Positions 1 through 10,623 of a DNA stretch of 49,371 nt are shown here, one piece after another. The position numbers and the translations under genes were made by a program. Under the pieces are notes generated by a model. The model made no database searches. It was not told where the DNA came from and was given only the letters and a program-made list of their open reading frames with translations. Origin of the DNA: Holosporales bacterium (GTDB lineage: Bacteria > Pseudomonadota > Alphaproteobacteria > RUG11792); NCBI GenBank assembly GCA_031270735.1, contig JAISWU010000010.1, positions 1 to 49,371 of the forward strand, read 5' to 3'. Within the stretch, counting starts at the first letter, position 1. Each line of letters opens with the position of its first letter.

Positions 1-83
1 GTGGCGGTTAAGTCCTCTGCAAAGCACAAAAAAATTTTGTTCCTCTTTTGGGGGCTCAACCGGTTGAATTTCCTCATCTTCAT
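1..83 (-). mobile_element. 5' end of a transposase, IS1595/ISXO2-like, truncated by the window edge
   Basis: Not in the ORF track. Reverse complement of 83..1 reads MKMRKFNRLSPQKRNKIFLCFAEDLTA, preceded by AGGAG and a TTGACT/TATGCT promoter. The 'FAxDLTA' start resembles IS1595-family N-termini. Confidence 0.5.
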
Positions 84-196
84 AGCATACTCCTTCCGAG
101 ATGCTAGTCAAGAGCCAAAGTTTAGATGCTTGCAATTGGTGAGGCGTTAATTTATTTTTGGACCATCTGTTACGTTGTTGGATGCGGAGTCATCTC

Positions 197-775
197 ATGA
201 ATCAGCTCGATACTGTTAAGCTCACTGTAGCTAAACTCTGCCATGAAATGGCGAATCACCTCAGTGTCATTACGTTTATCAAGGAGGATCTGGCTGGTGA
301 AACAGATGAGCTTGACGAGCTTTCCATGAGGACTGATTTGCTAACGTATGTCATGGAGTTCTTCAGGGGTATGTACTCAACCTCTGGAACGATCACTGAT
401 ATGACTGAAGTGGTTTTGAGTATCGCGAATTTCCAGAGGGTCCGCATTAGCGATAGTGCAAATGCGATGTGTAAATTCTCCATCACGAAGGAAGCTAATT
501 TCTTTGCTGGCGTGTTGTATATCGTTCTGAAGATCTGCAAACCAGGAGATACCATCACTATCACAGAGAGTCACAGATTTACCACCGTAACTATCGATAC
601 TCCGAGGAAGCTCCATAGTTCGATCTGCATGGCATTTAATGACGAAACTGCGGTGGAGGATATCTTTAACATATTTGCGCTGTACGTAAAAAAGCTTGCC
701 AGCAATCAGGGATTTAAATTGTCGACGGATCTCGATGAGCATGAGGCCGCGAGAGTTAATATATGGAAGGCATAA
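197..775 (+). CDS. chpT: ChpT-like histidine phosphotransferase (HPTransfase family); start taken at internal Met
   Basis: MNQLDTVKLTVAKLCHEMANHLSVITFIKEDL resembles the LCHDL.P..AI signature of ChpT; overlaps trmB downstream. Confidence 0.6.
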   Translation: MNQLDTVKLTVAKLCHEMANHLSVITFIKEDLAGETDELDELSMRTDLLTYVMEFFRGMYSTSGTITDMTEVVLSIANFQRVRISDSANAMCKFSITKEANFFAGVLYIVLKICKPGDTITITESHRFTTVTIDTPRKLHSSICMAFNDETAVEDIFNIFALYVKKLASNQGFKLSTDLDEHEAARVNIWKA

Positions 776-1434
776 ATAACCCAATCGGGAAATTCTATGG
801 GAGGGTGAGATCTAGGAAATTGACAGGTACGCAGGGGCAATTGTTTGAAACACTGCTACCATCTATTTCTATATCAGCATTTTCAGATCTTGGTGATGTG
901 CAGGCGTACAGTGAAGTATTTGTAGAGGTAGGGTTTGGCCATGGTGAGCATATAGCACAACTCGCTGTGCAGAATGCGGATGCATTATTCGTGGGGTGTG
1001 AACCATTCGTAAATGGGGTTGCGTCACTTCTTGCAAAGATCGAAATACACGCTATCGAGAACATCAGGATCTTTCGTGGGGATGCGAGATTACTGATTAG
1101 CGAGGTTCCCGATAATTTGCTGGCCGGGATATTTCTATTGTTTCCGGATCCGTGGCCGAAGAGGAGGCACATTCAAAGAAGATTCCTACAGGCGGACACT
1201 CTTGTCATGATGTGTAACAAGCTGAAGAAGAATGGTATGTTGAGGATAGCGACCGATCATCCAAAGTACCAATCTTGGGTAAGAACGTTGCTGGCACAGG
1301 CCACTACACAGAATTTATTTGATGTAAGATTCTTTGACGGCAGCACAAGGCCGAACGAACAATCCTGGCCACGGACTAGGTACGAACAAAAGGCGCTTGG
1401 CGACATTATGTATGTAGAACTCACCAAGATCTGA
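763..1434 (+). CDS. trmB: tRNA (guanine-N7-)-methyltransferase
   Basis: VEVGFGHGEHIAQLA ... LFPDPWPKRRHIQRRF ... ATDHPKYQSWV are TrmB signatures. Confidence 0.95.
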   Translation: MEGINNPIGKFYGRVRSRKLTGTQGQLFETLLPSISISAFSDLGDVQAYSEVFVEVGFGHGEHIAQLAVQNADALFVGCEPFVNGVASLLAKIEIHAIENIRIFRGDARLLISEVPDNLLAGIFLLFPDPWPKRRHIQRRFLQADTLVMMCNKLKKNGMLRIATDHPKYQSWVRTLLAQATTQNLFDVRFFDGSTRPNEQSWPRTRYEQKALGDIMYVELTKI

Positions 1435-1448
1435 CGACGAGATCTATA

Positions 1449-1751
1449 TCAATGCTCCGTCTTCAGAGCCGTGCATTTTAGGTAGCGATCTCTGTAGTCC
1501 TTCAGGTGTGTCTTCAGTCTGAAGCATTCGCCGTCGCATGATACGGCAGAGAAGCGCGTACCGCTGAATTTTGATGGTGGTTTGATGAGGACGACATCGA
1601 AGAGTTCCTTGCCGTCGTCGGTCTTGCCGATGCTTGTGATCGCACCCCTTGTCGGAATGACTTCTTTGTACATGCTGACGGTCGTAGCCGCCGTGTCTGT
1701 GTTATCTTCGAGTAAGATAACTTTCTTGTGTAAAGATGATATGTTGAACAT
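1449..1751 (-). CDS. Phage/GTA head-tail adaptor-like protein (Phage_H_T_join / RcGTA g7-like)
   Basis: About 100 aa with 'LHKKVILLE' start and 'FRLKTHLKDYRDRYLKCTAL' end, resembling the LxxRxTLxx ... DxRxRYLxC pattern of head-tail adaptors. Confidence 0.5.
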   Translation of the reverse strand: MFNISSLHKKVILLEDNTDTAATTVSMYKEVIPTRGAITSIGKTDDGKELFDVVLIKPPSKFSGTRFSAVSCDGECFRLKTHLKDYRDRYLKCTALKTEH

Positions 1752-1888
1752 TTGATTTATCTCCTAAATAAAATTGTTGATTGGTTGTGTGGTGATATTC
1801 CACGGTGAGAGCGTAGAGAGCCACGCATCTCGTGGATCTACGCTCTGGATGGTTATTAATGCGGGTGCTCCTAGCACCGCTGTTTCTC

Positions 1889-3113
1889 TTACTTCTTTGG
1901 TGGTGCGATAAGGTCTGTAACCCGCAGAGTCGGATCCATAACCTCTTGACAGTACGCCGGCGGGATGGTAGTGGGCACGCTAGTGTAGGGGTTGATCAGG
2001 CAGAAGTACTTCTTGTACTGCGCTAGCTGTGCTGGCGGAGGACTAAAGGCCGGGTGGGCGTAATGCTGTGGGATTATCTGGCCCAGCATATATGGGAACA
2101 CCATGCTGAGGAATCGTACGGCACCCGTCGGATCACTGCTCCACCGCCCTACTGTGTCCACCAGGTCGTCGATGTGGAATTGGAACCCAATATTCGTGAG
2201 GGTGGAGTATGAGTGTGTGCTCATTACCTGTATGCTGTCTATGTTCTTGGCCGGGAAGGCTGCGGCAAACTCCTTTATTCCTTTTCTGAAGAATATGTTT
2301 TGTTGCAGGTCGCCGCTATCGTAAGTTAGCGCATAACCCTCGTATGATTGGTTTGGGTAAAGTCCGTAGGTACCGGCTGTCGGTCTTTGCGAATGCGGTA
2401 GCGGTTTGGCCCAGGATATAAGGTGATCAGTTACCACCACGTGATATTCCCTGCCGGGGTCATCTCCAAGGGCCCAGAAATCGGACTTGCGGTTTATTCT
2501 CAGTATGCACATGTTTCTCTGCGCGGGTGGAAGGATGTAGTTGTACTGCATGACGGGCACCCCTAGGGTTGGGGTGTAAAAATCTGGATACGTACAAACA
2601 GGGGTGGCGCCGGGACCGCCAATGTACGTCGGCACAGCCATCATTTGTGGGAATGTGAATGTGCCAGGAACGTGGTCAGTTACGTAACCTGCGCACGTAG
2701 ACCACCCTTGGCCGCTCGTCTTGATCTGCAGCGAATCTACAACGGCTTGTTTGTTTGGGCCGCAGCCCCGCCTTGAGCACAGCCAGTCTCTGAGCCAACC
2801 GGTTAGTACGTGTGGTGTACCGAGTGATTCAATAAGGTGGTGTGCTCGGCCTTCATCGCGTAGTCCGGACAAGATCGGCATGATGTGTTTGAGGACTGAT
2901 GTTTGCTGTGCAATCAGATCGTTGAGCTCAGCAACAGTGTCATACGCCACGTCTCTCTCAACTGTATCTATCTCTCTATCTTCTACGACTGGTAATAGTG
3001 CACCAGCCACTGCGTGGTCATCGTGCCATACAGGACTATCATCCTCAGAGGCAATAACGCTTCCGCTAATTACCCCCCCCCAGTATTACTGTCATCAATA
3101 TTAATTTGTTCAT
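1889..3113 (-). CDS. Secreted orphan protein; signal peptide in frame only if the poly-G tract changes length (listed ORF begins at 3010)
   Basis: From ATG at 3113 the present G9 tract gives MNKLILMTVILGGGN*. With G8 it reads MNKLILMTVILGGVISGSVIASEDDSPVWHDDHAVAGALLPV..., joining the ORF at 3010. Confidence 0.6.
3073..3081 (-). repeat. Homopolymer G9 tract (C9 on + strand) inside signal-peptide codons
   Basis: 'attacccccccccagtatt' read directly. Confidence 0.95.
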
Positions 3114-3185
3114 AGTATTTGCCTCCCTTAAAAATTAGGCGTTCAGATAACTCATGTATCCATATGTTATGATATTATAGAAATC

Positions 3186-3200
3186 TTAAAATATAGTTAA
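3186..3200. promoter_or_regulatory. CtrA-type box TTAA-N7-TTAA upstream of the poly-G secreted gene
   Basis: TTAA aatatag TTAA, about 75 bp upstream of the ATG at 3113. Confidence 0.6.
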
Positions 3201-3268
3201 CGTTTCGAAAATTTTTTGGCAATGTTATGACCCAGGCTATGGTGTCTGCAAGATCAGTGGGACCTATG

Positions 3269-3805
3269 TCAGTTGACTGTTAGCGTCCTATTGGCATCGA
3301 TGATGTGCTTGATATACTTCGATTCAAGGACGTTTTCCTCGGAGCATTCATATATGTTTTTGGCGATCTGTAGAATCGCGAACTGCAAGGCTTTTGGTAT
3401 CTTACTGGGCTTACTCGTTATGCCAGCGGAGTACCGTATCTCGAGAGGGCATGCTGACCAGTTCGTGATCAGCATCGTCGTATCATAGTTCATCTCCACA
3501 GAGTATTTGACGTACTCGGGTTTGCCTTTTTTGTGGCGTTGCAATTTTTGGGCGGATAGGATTTCTCTGACCTCACGTACTGGGATTGGAATCCGCCACA
3601 CAGAGGTGAATTCGCTGCAGTAGCAGACGTAGCGGTACTTCTTCTTTAGTATCGGTTTCTCGATATTGCTCTCCAGGATTTCTGTGGACATATCTATGAT
3701 AGACTTGAGGTACTCATCCTCATGGTCATGCTCAATTCTTAGGTGTGCCTTGAGGATATCAATATCCAAGGCCTGCTTTTTAGATTGCTCAATTATTACG
3801 TTCAT
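3269..3805 (-). CDS. Phage/GTA head-tail connector-like protein (gp6-like, TIGR02215/PF05135 type)
   Basis: DIDILKAHLRIEHDHEDEYLKSIIDMSTEILESNIEKPILKKKYRYV, followed by PIPVREVREI, typical of gp6/phiE125 gp8-like connectors. Confidence 0.8.
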   Translation of the reverse strand: MNVIIEQSKKQALDIDILKAHLRIEHDHEDEYLKSIIDMSTEILESNIEKPILKKKYRYVCYCSEFTSVWRIPIPVREVREILSAQKLQRHKKGKPEYVKYSVEMNYDTTMLITNWSACPLEIRYSAGITSKPSKIPKALQFAILQIAKNIYECSEENVLESKYIKHIIDANRTLTVN

Positions 3806-3977
3806 TTTTATTTTCCTTTCTGAAATTAATGGTTATAGGGTTAAATGGGTTAATAAGTGGTTTATGTTCTCGGCTTCTGCCTAGCAGTGACGTTGTGAGA
3901 TTTGAAAGAAGTCCATTGAAACTATCGCCGCAATTCCTCATAATCTCTGGTGTCCTGTCGTGTAACTAAGATCCATA

Positions 3978-5618
3978 ATGTCGTACCTCATATTTGTAAC
4001 TGGAGGGGTTATGTCATCCCTTGGTAAGGGAATCGCAGCCTCCAGTATAGGAGCGCTCCTTCAGGCACGTGGCTTCTCCATCAGAATGAAGAAGTTGGAT
4101 CCGTACATTAACGTCGATCCCGGAACGATGAGTCCATTCAAACACGGTGAGGTGTTCGTGATGGAAGACGGTTGTGAAGCAGATCTTGATTTCGGTCACT
4201 ACGAGAGATTTACTGGAATTGCCTGCTCTGCGGATGATTCCGTGACGACTGGTAAGATATATGAAACCGTCATCAACAAGGAAAGGCGCGGAGATTATTT
4301 AGGATCAGACATTCAGGTCATTCCTCACATAACGACCGAGATCAAAAACTTCATCACTGCTGGCAGTGAGAACGTTGATTTCACGATATGTGAAATCGGA
4401 GGCACGGTTGGAGATATCGAAGGACTACCATACATAGAGGCCCTCCGCCAGCTGTCGATAGAACTAGGTAAGGCTAAAACAATCTGTGTGCACCTTACCT
4501 TCGTTCCATTCGTTAAGACTGCTGGAGAGCTTAAAACTAAGCCTACGCAGTACTCTGTGAAGTTACTTCAGAGCATGGGAGTCCAGCCGGATATCCTGTT
4601 GTGTCGAAGCGAGTTCGAACTCACCGACGACGCTAAAAACAAACTGTCGATGTTCTGCAATATCAAGAGGGACAACGTGATAACGGCATTGGATGCAGAT
4701 AGCGTATACCTCATTCCAGAACAGCATCACATCGCCGGACTCGACAGGCAGATTTGTTCTCACTTCAGCATCCAGTGTGATCGTGAGGCTGAGATTGATA
4801 GCATTATCAGCAAGACCTGGGGAGCTCTAAAGCACTCGATCGCAAGCCCGAAATCATCGGTTAAGATCGCTGCTGTTGGGAAATACACGAAACTAAAAGA
4901 TGCGTATATCTCACTCACTCAGGCGCTGATCCACGGTGGAATCGCCAACGACACAAAGGTTGAGATCGATTGGATAGATTCCGAGTGGCCACAAGAACAG
5001 CTCTCTGCCGTACTCGCGGGAGTATCAGGGATCTTGATTCCAGGCGGCTTCAGCTCACGTGGTACTGATGGAAAATTATTTGCAATCCAGTACGCACGCG
5101 AGAAGAACATCCCATTCCTGGGAATCTGCCTCGGGTTACAGTTAGCGGTTATAGAGTCATGTCGCAACATCCTCGGAATCAAAACTGCAACTAGCAGAGA
5201 GTTCGATGATGATGGGACGTTCGTCATAGACTTCATGGAGAAATGGATCTCCGAGTCATCTACTACTGAAACCAGAACACAAGATGGTAACAAAGGTGGA
5301 ACCATGAGACTCGGTAACCAGAGGTGTCATATCTCAGCCGACTCACTCGCATATAAAATATACGGGAAGACCGACATAACAGAACGCCACAGACACCGCT
5401 TTGAAGTCAACATCGAAGAATACGGCGAGACGCTCGAAAGAGCCGGGCTTGTATTCTCAGGAATGTCATCCGATGGGAAGCTACCAGAAATTCTGGAACG
5501 CAAAGATCATATCTTTTTCGTAGCAACCCAGGCGCATCCGGAGTTCAAGTCGACTCCATTCTCACCACATCCGCTGTTCACTGCGTTCATCAAAGCCGCA
5601 CTCTCACTGGGGCGATAG
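3978..5618 (+). CDS. pyrG: CTP synthase
   Basis: MSYLIFVTGGVMSSLGKGIAASSIGALLQARG; glutaminase motif FLGICLGLQ; HPEFKSTP. Confidence 0.99.
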   Translation: MSYLIFVTGGVMSSLGKGIAASSIGALLQARGFSIRMKKLDPYINVDPGTMSPFKHGEVFVMEDGCEADLDFGHYERFTGIACSADDSVTTGKIYETVINKERRGDYLGSDIQVIPHITTEIKNFITAGSENVDFTICEIGGTVGDIEGLPYIEALRQLSIELGKAKTICVHLTFVPFVKTAGELKTKPTQYSVKLLQSMGVQPDILLCRSEFELTDDAKNKLSMFCNIKRDNVITALDADSVYLIPEQHHIAGLDRQICSHFSIQCDREAEIDSIISKTWGALKHSIASPKSSVKIAAVGKYTKLKDAYISLTQALIHGGIANDTKVEIDWIDSEWPQEQLSAVLAGVSGILIPGGFSSRGTDGKLFAIQYAREKNIPFLGICLGLQLAVIESCRNILGIKTATSREFDDDGTFVIDFMEKWISESSTTETRTQDGNKGGTMRLGNQRCHISADSLAYKIYGKTDITERHRHRFEVNIEEYGETLERAGLVFSGMSSDGKLPEILERKDHIFFVATQAHPEFKSTPFSPHPLFTAFIKAALSLGR

Positions 5619-5785
5619 CAACGAACTAGAAGCTGAACATCGCGGTTCCTCCAACCAGCCTAAATTCAGGTTACGGTCCTTCATGTCAGCATGTCAAAAT
5701 ATTTTTACGCCCATAAAATTTTACACCCATTGGAATAGATGACGCATCACAGACATGATGTGTCAGAGCAAGATTTTTACTTAAA

Positions 5786-5800
5786 TTAACGAAATATTAA
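5786..5800. promoter_or_regulatory. CtrA-type box TTAA-N7-TTAA upstream of the LRR protein gene
   Basis: TTAA cgaaata TTAA; followed by GGAGG and the GTG start at 5856. Confidence 0.6.
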
Positions 5801-5855
5801 CGTATTGGAGGTTACACTTTTAGTAGGCATGAATAGCATTTACTAATGGGGTAAC

Positions 5856-6980
5856 GTGAGATATACCATAAAAACAGTCAGCAGTGCTTGTATAATAATA
5901 TCGCTGTTGGCCACCGATTGCGCTGCGTTTAGCTTGGGCGGAGCCCTGAGTGGAGCTCTTAATAGTGCCAAGAATAAGGTTGCTGAGGTTAAGAAGACCG
6001 TTAGTGCTGGTGTGAAAGCTGTAGCAGGACCTAATCCCTTGGGTAAGGCAGCTGGCATACTCGGAAGTGGCGCTAGCATCGTAGGAGGCACAGTAGCGAA
6101 GGTTGCTCCATCGGCAGGCAAGGTAGCTGATGCGCTTAAGGGCGGAGCCAGCGCCGCGGTGGGTACGATAGGAGCAGCTGTCAAGAGTCCAACTGCTGCC
6201 AAGCTGGCTGGTGCAGCAGTTAGTGGGCTCAAGACTGTAGCTGAGATAGCACAACCTGTTGTTGCCCAAACTCTGAATGTAGTCGGAGAGGCCGGCAAAG
6301 AAGCTATCAAGGGAGCAATCGGGGTAGCTGGACAGGCTGCCGGTGCAGCGGCTGCACAAGCAATCGGAGCCCTGGGACAGAAGGCTGAACAAACGATCCT
6401 CGGAACGGGAGGTGCCGCCGCCGGGCAAGCTACGCCAGAAGAGATTGCAGTGTCTGAAGATGTGGCAGCGCTCAACACCGTGCTCCAAGATTTTGATATC
6501 GATCTACTCAGACTGTCCAGATATGTAGATCTGACTGAGCGCACGCTGAATGATAACCACATGATTGCACTAGCCGAATGGATAGGCGCGCTGGAGACCT
6601 CCGGCGTGACGGGCATCACATTAAACCTTCGAGGTAACCAAATTACAGCTCAAGGTCTAGCTACACTGATGACAGCGCTACAACAGCATCCAGACGTTGT
6701 TCACATACTAGGTTTTGCTGGTAACCCAATAGGAGACGAGGGCGCAATGCTCATTGCCGATATGGTTGGTAGGCTACCATTACGTGCTGTGGTTCTAGAC
6801 TCCTCCGGAATAACCGGGGTAGGTGCCCAGGCAGTGATGGCGTCCATCGCAACCGCTGGTAGCGGGATACTACGTTATGTCAGCATGGAGGGCAACGACA
6901 TTCAGCAAGACGACGCACAAACAATGACGTTGGTCGCGGCGCTCCAGGATGGTATTGTCCATGATGGAATACATATCTAA
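5856..6980 (+). CDS. Secreted protein: signal peptide, Ala/Gly-rich region, C-terminal leucine-rich repeats; candidate effector
   Basis: MRYTIKTVSSACIIISLLATDCAA signal; ITLNLRGNQITAQGLATLMTAL / ILGFAGNPIGDEGAMLIADMV / LRYVSMEGNDI are RI-type LRR units. Confidence 0.75.
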   Translation: MRYTIKTVSSACIIISLLATDCAAFSLGGALSGALNSAKNKVAEVKKTVSAGVKAVAGPNPLGKAAGILGSGASIVGGTVAKVAPSAGKVADALKGGASAAVGTIGAAVKSPTAAKLAGAAVSGLKTVAEIAQPVVAQTLNVVGEAGKEAIKGAIGVAGQAAGAAAAQAIGALGQKAEQTILGTGGAAAGQATPEEIAVSEDVAALNTVLQDFDIDLLRLSRYVDLTERTLNDNHMIALAEWIGALETSGVTGITLNLRGNQITAQGLATLMTALQQHPDVVHILGFAGNPIGDEGAMLIADMVGRLPLRAVVLDSSGITGVGAQAVMASIATAGSGILRYVSMEGNDIQQDDAQTMTLVAALQDGIVHDGIHI

Positions 6981-6986
6981 GATGCT

Positions 6987-8294
6987 TTAGAGGCCTAATA
7001 GCACGCTGATACGAGAGTCATCAAGAGAGATGGTGGATGGAAAAGCGATCTTTCTTTCCTCGAGCTTTGTTGTACCTTCAGGTAACGTGAATGACATATC
7101 TTCACATGGTATACGCCACTCGCGTGGCATAGGGGCTGGTGGCTTAAGTTGTGCATGCATGGGAAAAATGAGGAATGCGTCCCCGCTCAACGCAATGGAT
7201 CCATCTGCATATACCTCAGGGTGTGCGTCCCTGGGTGTTCCAAGGTACGTACCTTGAGATGCTACGCTGTATTCCCCCGCTGGTATTTTTAGTCCCTCTG
7301 GAACTGCAAATATGGTGCCTATGGGCAAGTCCCAATATGTTGGCACATGCTTATTGAGCCACCCAAATGGGCAACTGGGAGGAAGACTTTGTAGAGGCGG
7401 TAAGTTTGCGAACGCCATCAGGATGTCCTTTTGCTCGTTAGGCCCGTGGGGACCACGCAAATACCGTACTTCCATAAACGAAGCTGGAAAAGTCGGATCG
7501 GCTGAATGGCGTACCGTATGAATTGACATTGCTACTCCATGCGGCTCTATATCTGCGGTCCAAAGAAACGAGTCAGTAGTGGTGCTAATACTGAAGCTCT
7601 GATCAAGTGGTATGCCAAATGGATTCTCAGGTAATTCTTTGGTAAATGCGAAAAGGCCCTCTTGTCGTATGAACAACGTCACATAAGCGCCGTGCTGGCA
7701 GTGCTTACCTAACATGATCGTGTCATTACCACACCGGACAACAGTTGATACGAGGAACTGCTGCGTATTGCACCCAGGGAGTAACCCCAAAATATCCTCG
7801 ATACTTTTGGCAAGAGTCAAGCCTTCCTGATCAATCCTTGATCTGTGCTTTCTGTAGTCTACGAACCTACATAGCCCATCGTTCCAACAAAAACCGTCTG
7901 TTACATGCCTGCCAGTACCAGGACCAAGTTGCAAAGAACAGTTATCTACGCGTATGCTCATGAGTGTTATAGGAACTAGATCAGCGCATTCCGTCGACGG
8001 GGCCGATTGGAGCATATATAACCTTCCTCCAGACTGCACAATCGTATATGTATCGGATGATGCCAGGGTCGCCAGTCTGTATGGATACCACTTACCATTT
8101 GTTTTCGCGTAAACCAGACAATCCTCAGGTTGATGAGCATGTGGCTGTAACCGCTGTAGAACTGCAGAGCATGGTGCCCCATTCTCTTCTCTGCGTTGTA
8201 TGGCTAATCCTGCGTGCATGCTGCTAACAATCGATGTAGTGAAACCATAAAACATAATGGCTCCCAATGACTTCTCAATCCATCTCAGGTTCAT
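6987..8294 (-). CDS. Orphan protein with N-terminal hydrophobic/signal segment
   Basis: 435-aa ORF with no competing ORF; MNLRWIEKSLGAIMFYGFTTSIVSSMHAG N-terminus; no family recognised. Confidence 0.6.
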   Translation of the reverse strand: MNLRWIEKSLGAIMFYGFTTSIVSSMHAGLAIQRREENGAPCSAVLQRLQPHAHQPEDCLVYAKTNGKWYPYRLATLASSDTYTIVQSGGRLYMLQSAPSTECADLVPITLMSIRVDNCSLQLGPGTGRHVTDGFCWNDGLCRFVDYRKHRSRIDQEGLTLAKSIEDILGLLPGCNTQQFLVSTVVRCGNDTIMLGKHCQHGAYVTLFIRQEGLFAFTKELPENPFGIPLDQSFSISTTTDSFLWTADIEPHGVAMSIHTVRHSADPTFPASFMEVRYLRGPHGPNEQKDILMAFANLPPLQSLPPSCPFGWLNKHVPTYWDLPIGTIFAVPEGLKIPAGEYSVASQGTYLGTPRDAHPEVYADGSIALSGDAFLIFPMHAQLKPPAPMPREWRIPCEDMSFTLPEGTTKLEERKIAFPSTISLDDSRISVLLGL

Positions 8295-8535
8295 GAAATA
8301 TAAATACCCTCAATCGGCTATGTGATTACGCTGACTAACTCAGATGATTGCATTTTAGACATATACTGCCCCAGGATCAAGATTACTCTGATTTCAATCT
8401 TGTAGGTTGCGAATGAAACCACGGGCGACCTCCACCAGCTATAACACTACATGACTGGCTAAGCGGTAATCCACGGCCTAGAAGAAGACGCTATTTGATG
8501 AGCCACGGTTTTGTGATTGAGCAATATTTTTTAAT

Positions 8536-8563
8536 TTGCAATTCCTGGAAAGCATGTTATGCT
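8536..8563 (+). promoter_or_regulatory. Sigma70-like promoter of dnaK
   Basis: TTGCAA - 16 bp - TATGCT just upstream of the CIRCE element. Confidence 0.5.
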
Positions 8564-8564
8564 G

Positions 8565-8591
8565 TTAGCAGTCATGGCAAGAGAGTGCTAA
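8565..8591. promoter_or_regulatory. CIRCE element (HrcA operator)
   Basis: TTAGCAGTC-atggcaaga-GAGTGCTAA; one mismatch to TTAGCACTC-N9-GAGTGCTAA. Confidence 0.9.
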
Positions 8592-8615
8592 ACAAAAAAA
8601 AAGGAGGTTAGAACT

Positions 8616-10502
8616 ATGGCGAAGGTAATAGGCATAGACCTAGGAACAACAAACTCGTGCGTTGCTATCATGGATGGCGCCAAGGGAAAGGTAATAGAGA
8701 ACCTCGAGGGGGCCAGAACGACTCCATCGATGGTTGCATTTTTGGAGAATGATGAGAGACTCGTTGGGCAGCCAGCTAAGAGGCAGGCTGTTACTAATCA
8801 TGAGAACACCATCTTCGCGGTAAAGAGACTGATCGGACGGAAGTTCGATGATCCGCTTACCAAAAAGGATATGGAACTTGTGCCATACAAAATCGTTAGA
8901 TCATCTGGCGGCGACGCTTGGATCAATGCACGTGGCAAAGACTACAGTCCGAGCCAGGTCAGTGCCTTCATCCTACAGAAGATGAAAGAGATTGCCGAAG
9001 CTCATCTCGGTGAAAGAGTAACGCAGGCTGTTGTGACGGTTCCTGCGTACTTCAACGATGCACAGAGGCAGGCTACGAAGGACGCCGGAAAAATCGCTGG
9101 GCTCGAGATATTGAGGATTATCAACGAGCCGACAGCCGCAGCACTGGCATATGGTCTTGATAAGAAAGGTAGCGGCTCGATAGTTGTGTATGACCTTGGA
9201 GGTGGTACGTTCGACGTCTCGGTCCTTGAGATTGGAGATGGTGTCTTCGAAGTTAAGGCAACTAATGGAGATACGTTCCTCGGTGGTGAGGACTTCGACG
9301 CCAGGATCATCGACTACATCGCGGCTGAGTTTAAGAGAGATACAGGTATCGATCTAAAGAGGGACAGCATGGCGCTACAGCGGTTGAAGGAAGCAGCTGA
9401 GAAGGCTAAGATAGAGTTATCATCTTCGATGCAGACGGAAGTCAATCTGCCGTTCATCACGGCGGATTCATCGGGTCCGAAGCACCTCAATGTTAAACTA
9501 ACGAGGGCCAAGTTTGAGTCTTTGGTGGATGACCTGATAGAGAGGACGATAGCTCCATGCAAAATTGCCCTTAAAGATGCCGGAATCTCCCCCAAAGATG
9601 TCAGTGAGATTATCCTGGTTGGTGGTATGACGCGGATGCCGAAGGTGATCGAAAAGGTAAAAGAGTTCTTTGGAAGAGATCCGAGCAGAGGAGTTAACCC
9701 AGATGAGGTAGTGGCAATGGGAGCAGCAATTCAGGCCGGCGTGCTACAGGGGGATGTGAAGGATGTTCTGTTGCTTGATGTAACTCCTCTCTCGCTTGGT
9801 ATAGAAACGCTGGGTGGTATCTTCACGAGGCTGATTGAAAAAAACACTACCATCCCTACCAAGAAGAGCCAGGTCTTCTCAACAGCCGAAGATAACCAGA
9901 CCACTGTGACCATCAGGGTATTCCAGGGTGAGCGTGAAATAGCGGCACAGAACAAGCTGCTCGGTCAGTTTGATTTGGAGGGCATCCCGCCAGCAAGGAG
10001 AGGTATGCCGCAGATAGAGGTTACCTTTGATATCGACGCGAACGGCATAGTGAATGTGTCGGCAAAGGATAAGGCTACCGGTAAGGAGCAGCAGATACGT
10101 ATCCAAGCCTCCGGTGGGTTGTCCGAGGCCGAGATTCAGCAGATGCTGAAAGATGCAGAGAGCAATGCAGCTGAGGATGCGAAGAGGAAGGAACTGATAG
10201 AGCTCAAGAATCATGCTGAGTCTCTGATCAACACGACAGAGAAGAGCCTGGGGGAGTATGGTGACAAGATATCAGCAGAGGAAAAATCTAAGATAGAAAG
10301 CGATCTAGAAGCACTAAAGGGAATTGTGAAGGGAGATGACAAGGATGACATACAGTCCAAGACTCAGGCACTCATACAATCGTCAATGAAGATAGGAGAG
10401 ATGATGTACAAGGACGCGCAGGCAACCCAGGGAACCGCAGCATCTGGAGATGATGATAAGGTTGTCGATGGAGAGTATAACGATCTGAATAAGAGTGCAT
10501 AA
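8616..10502 (+). CDS. dnaK: Chaperone DnaK (Hsp70)
   Basis: [55 protein letters not shown]. Confidence 0.99.
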   Translation: MAKVIGIDLGTTNSCVAIMDGAKGKVIENLEGARTTPSMVAFLENDERLVGQPAKRQAVTNHENTIFAVKRLIGRKFDDPLTKKDMELVPYKIVRSSGGDAWINARGKDYSPSQVSAFILQKMKEIAEAHLGERVTQAVVTVPAYFNDAQRQATKDAGKIAGLEILRIINEPTAAALAYGLDKKGSGSIVVYDLGGGTFDVSVLEIGDGVFEVKATNGDTFLGGEDFDARIIDYIAAEFKRDTGIDLKRDSMALQRLKEAAEKAKIELSSSMQTEVNLPFITADSSGPKHLNVKLTRAKFESLVDDLIERTIAPCKIALKDAGISPKDVSEIILVGGMTRMPKVIEKVKEFFGRDPSRGVNPDEVVAMGAAIQAGVLQGDVKDVLLLDVTPLSLGIETLGGIFTRLIEKNTTIPTKKSQVFSTAEDNQTTVTIRVFQGEREIAAQNKLLGQFDLEGIPPARRGMPQIEVTFDIDANGIVNVSAKDKATGKEQQIRIQASGGLSEAEIQQMLKDAESNAAEDAKRKELIELKNHAESLINTTEKSLGEYGDKISAEEKSKIESDLEALKGIVKGDDKDDIQSKTQALIQSSMKIGEMMYKDAQATQGTAASGDDDKVVDGEYNDLNKSA

Positions 10503-10516
10503 TAATCGAAGTAAAG

Positions 10517-10553
10517 CACTGCATGTAGCGTACTGGCGCGTGCAGTGCTGACA
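10517..10553. terminator. Hairpin between convergent dnaK and M15 peptidase genes
   Basis: AGCACTGCATG ... CGTGCAGTGCT inverted repeat; no strong U-run on the dnaK side. Confidence 0.5.
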
Positions 10554-10623
10554 TGAAAGAGAAGCCATGATGGCGGCATGATTGGTGTGGCTGGCCGATA
10601 AGCTTAGAGCACACGTGTCTGTC

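Noticed and set aside
5843-6619. 258-aa minus ORF opposite the LRR gene
   Set aside because: Low-complexity antisense of an Ala/Gly-rich coding region; no RBS or family signature.
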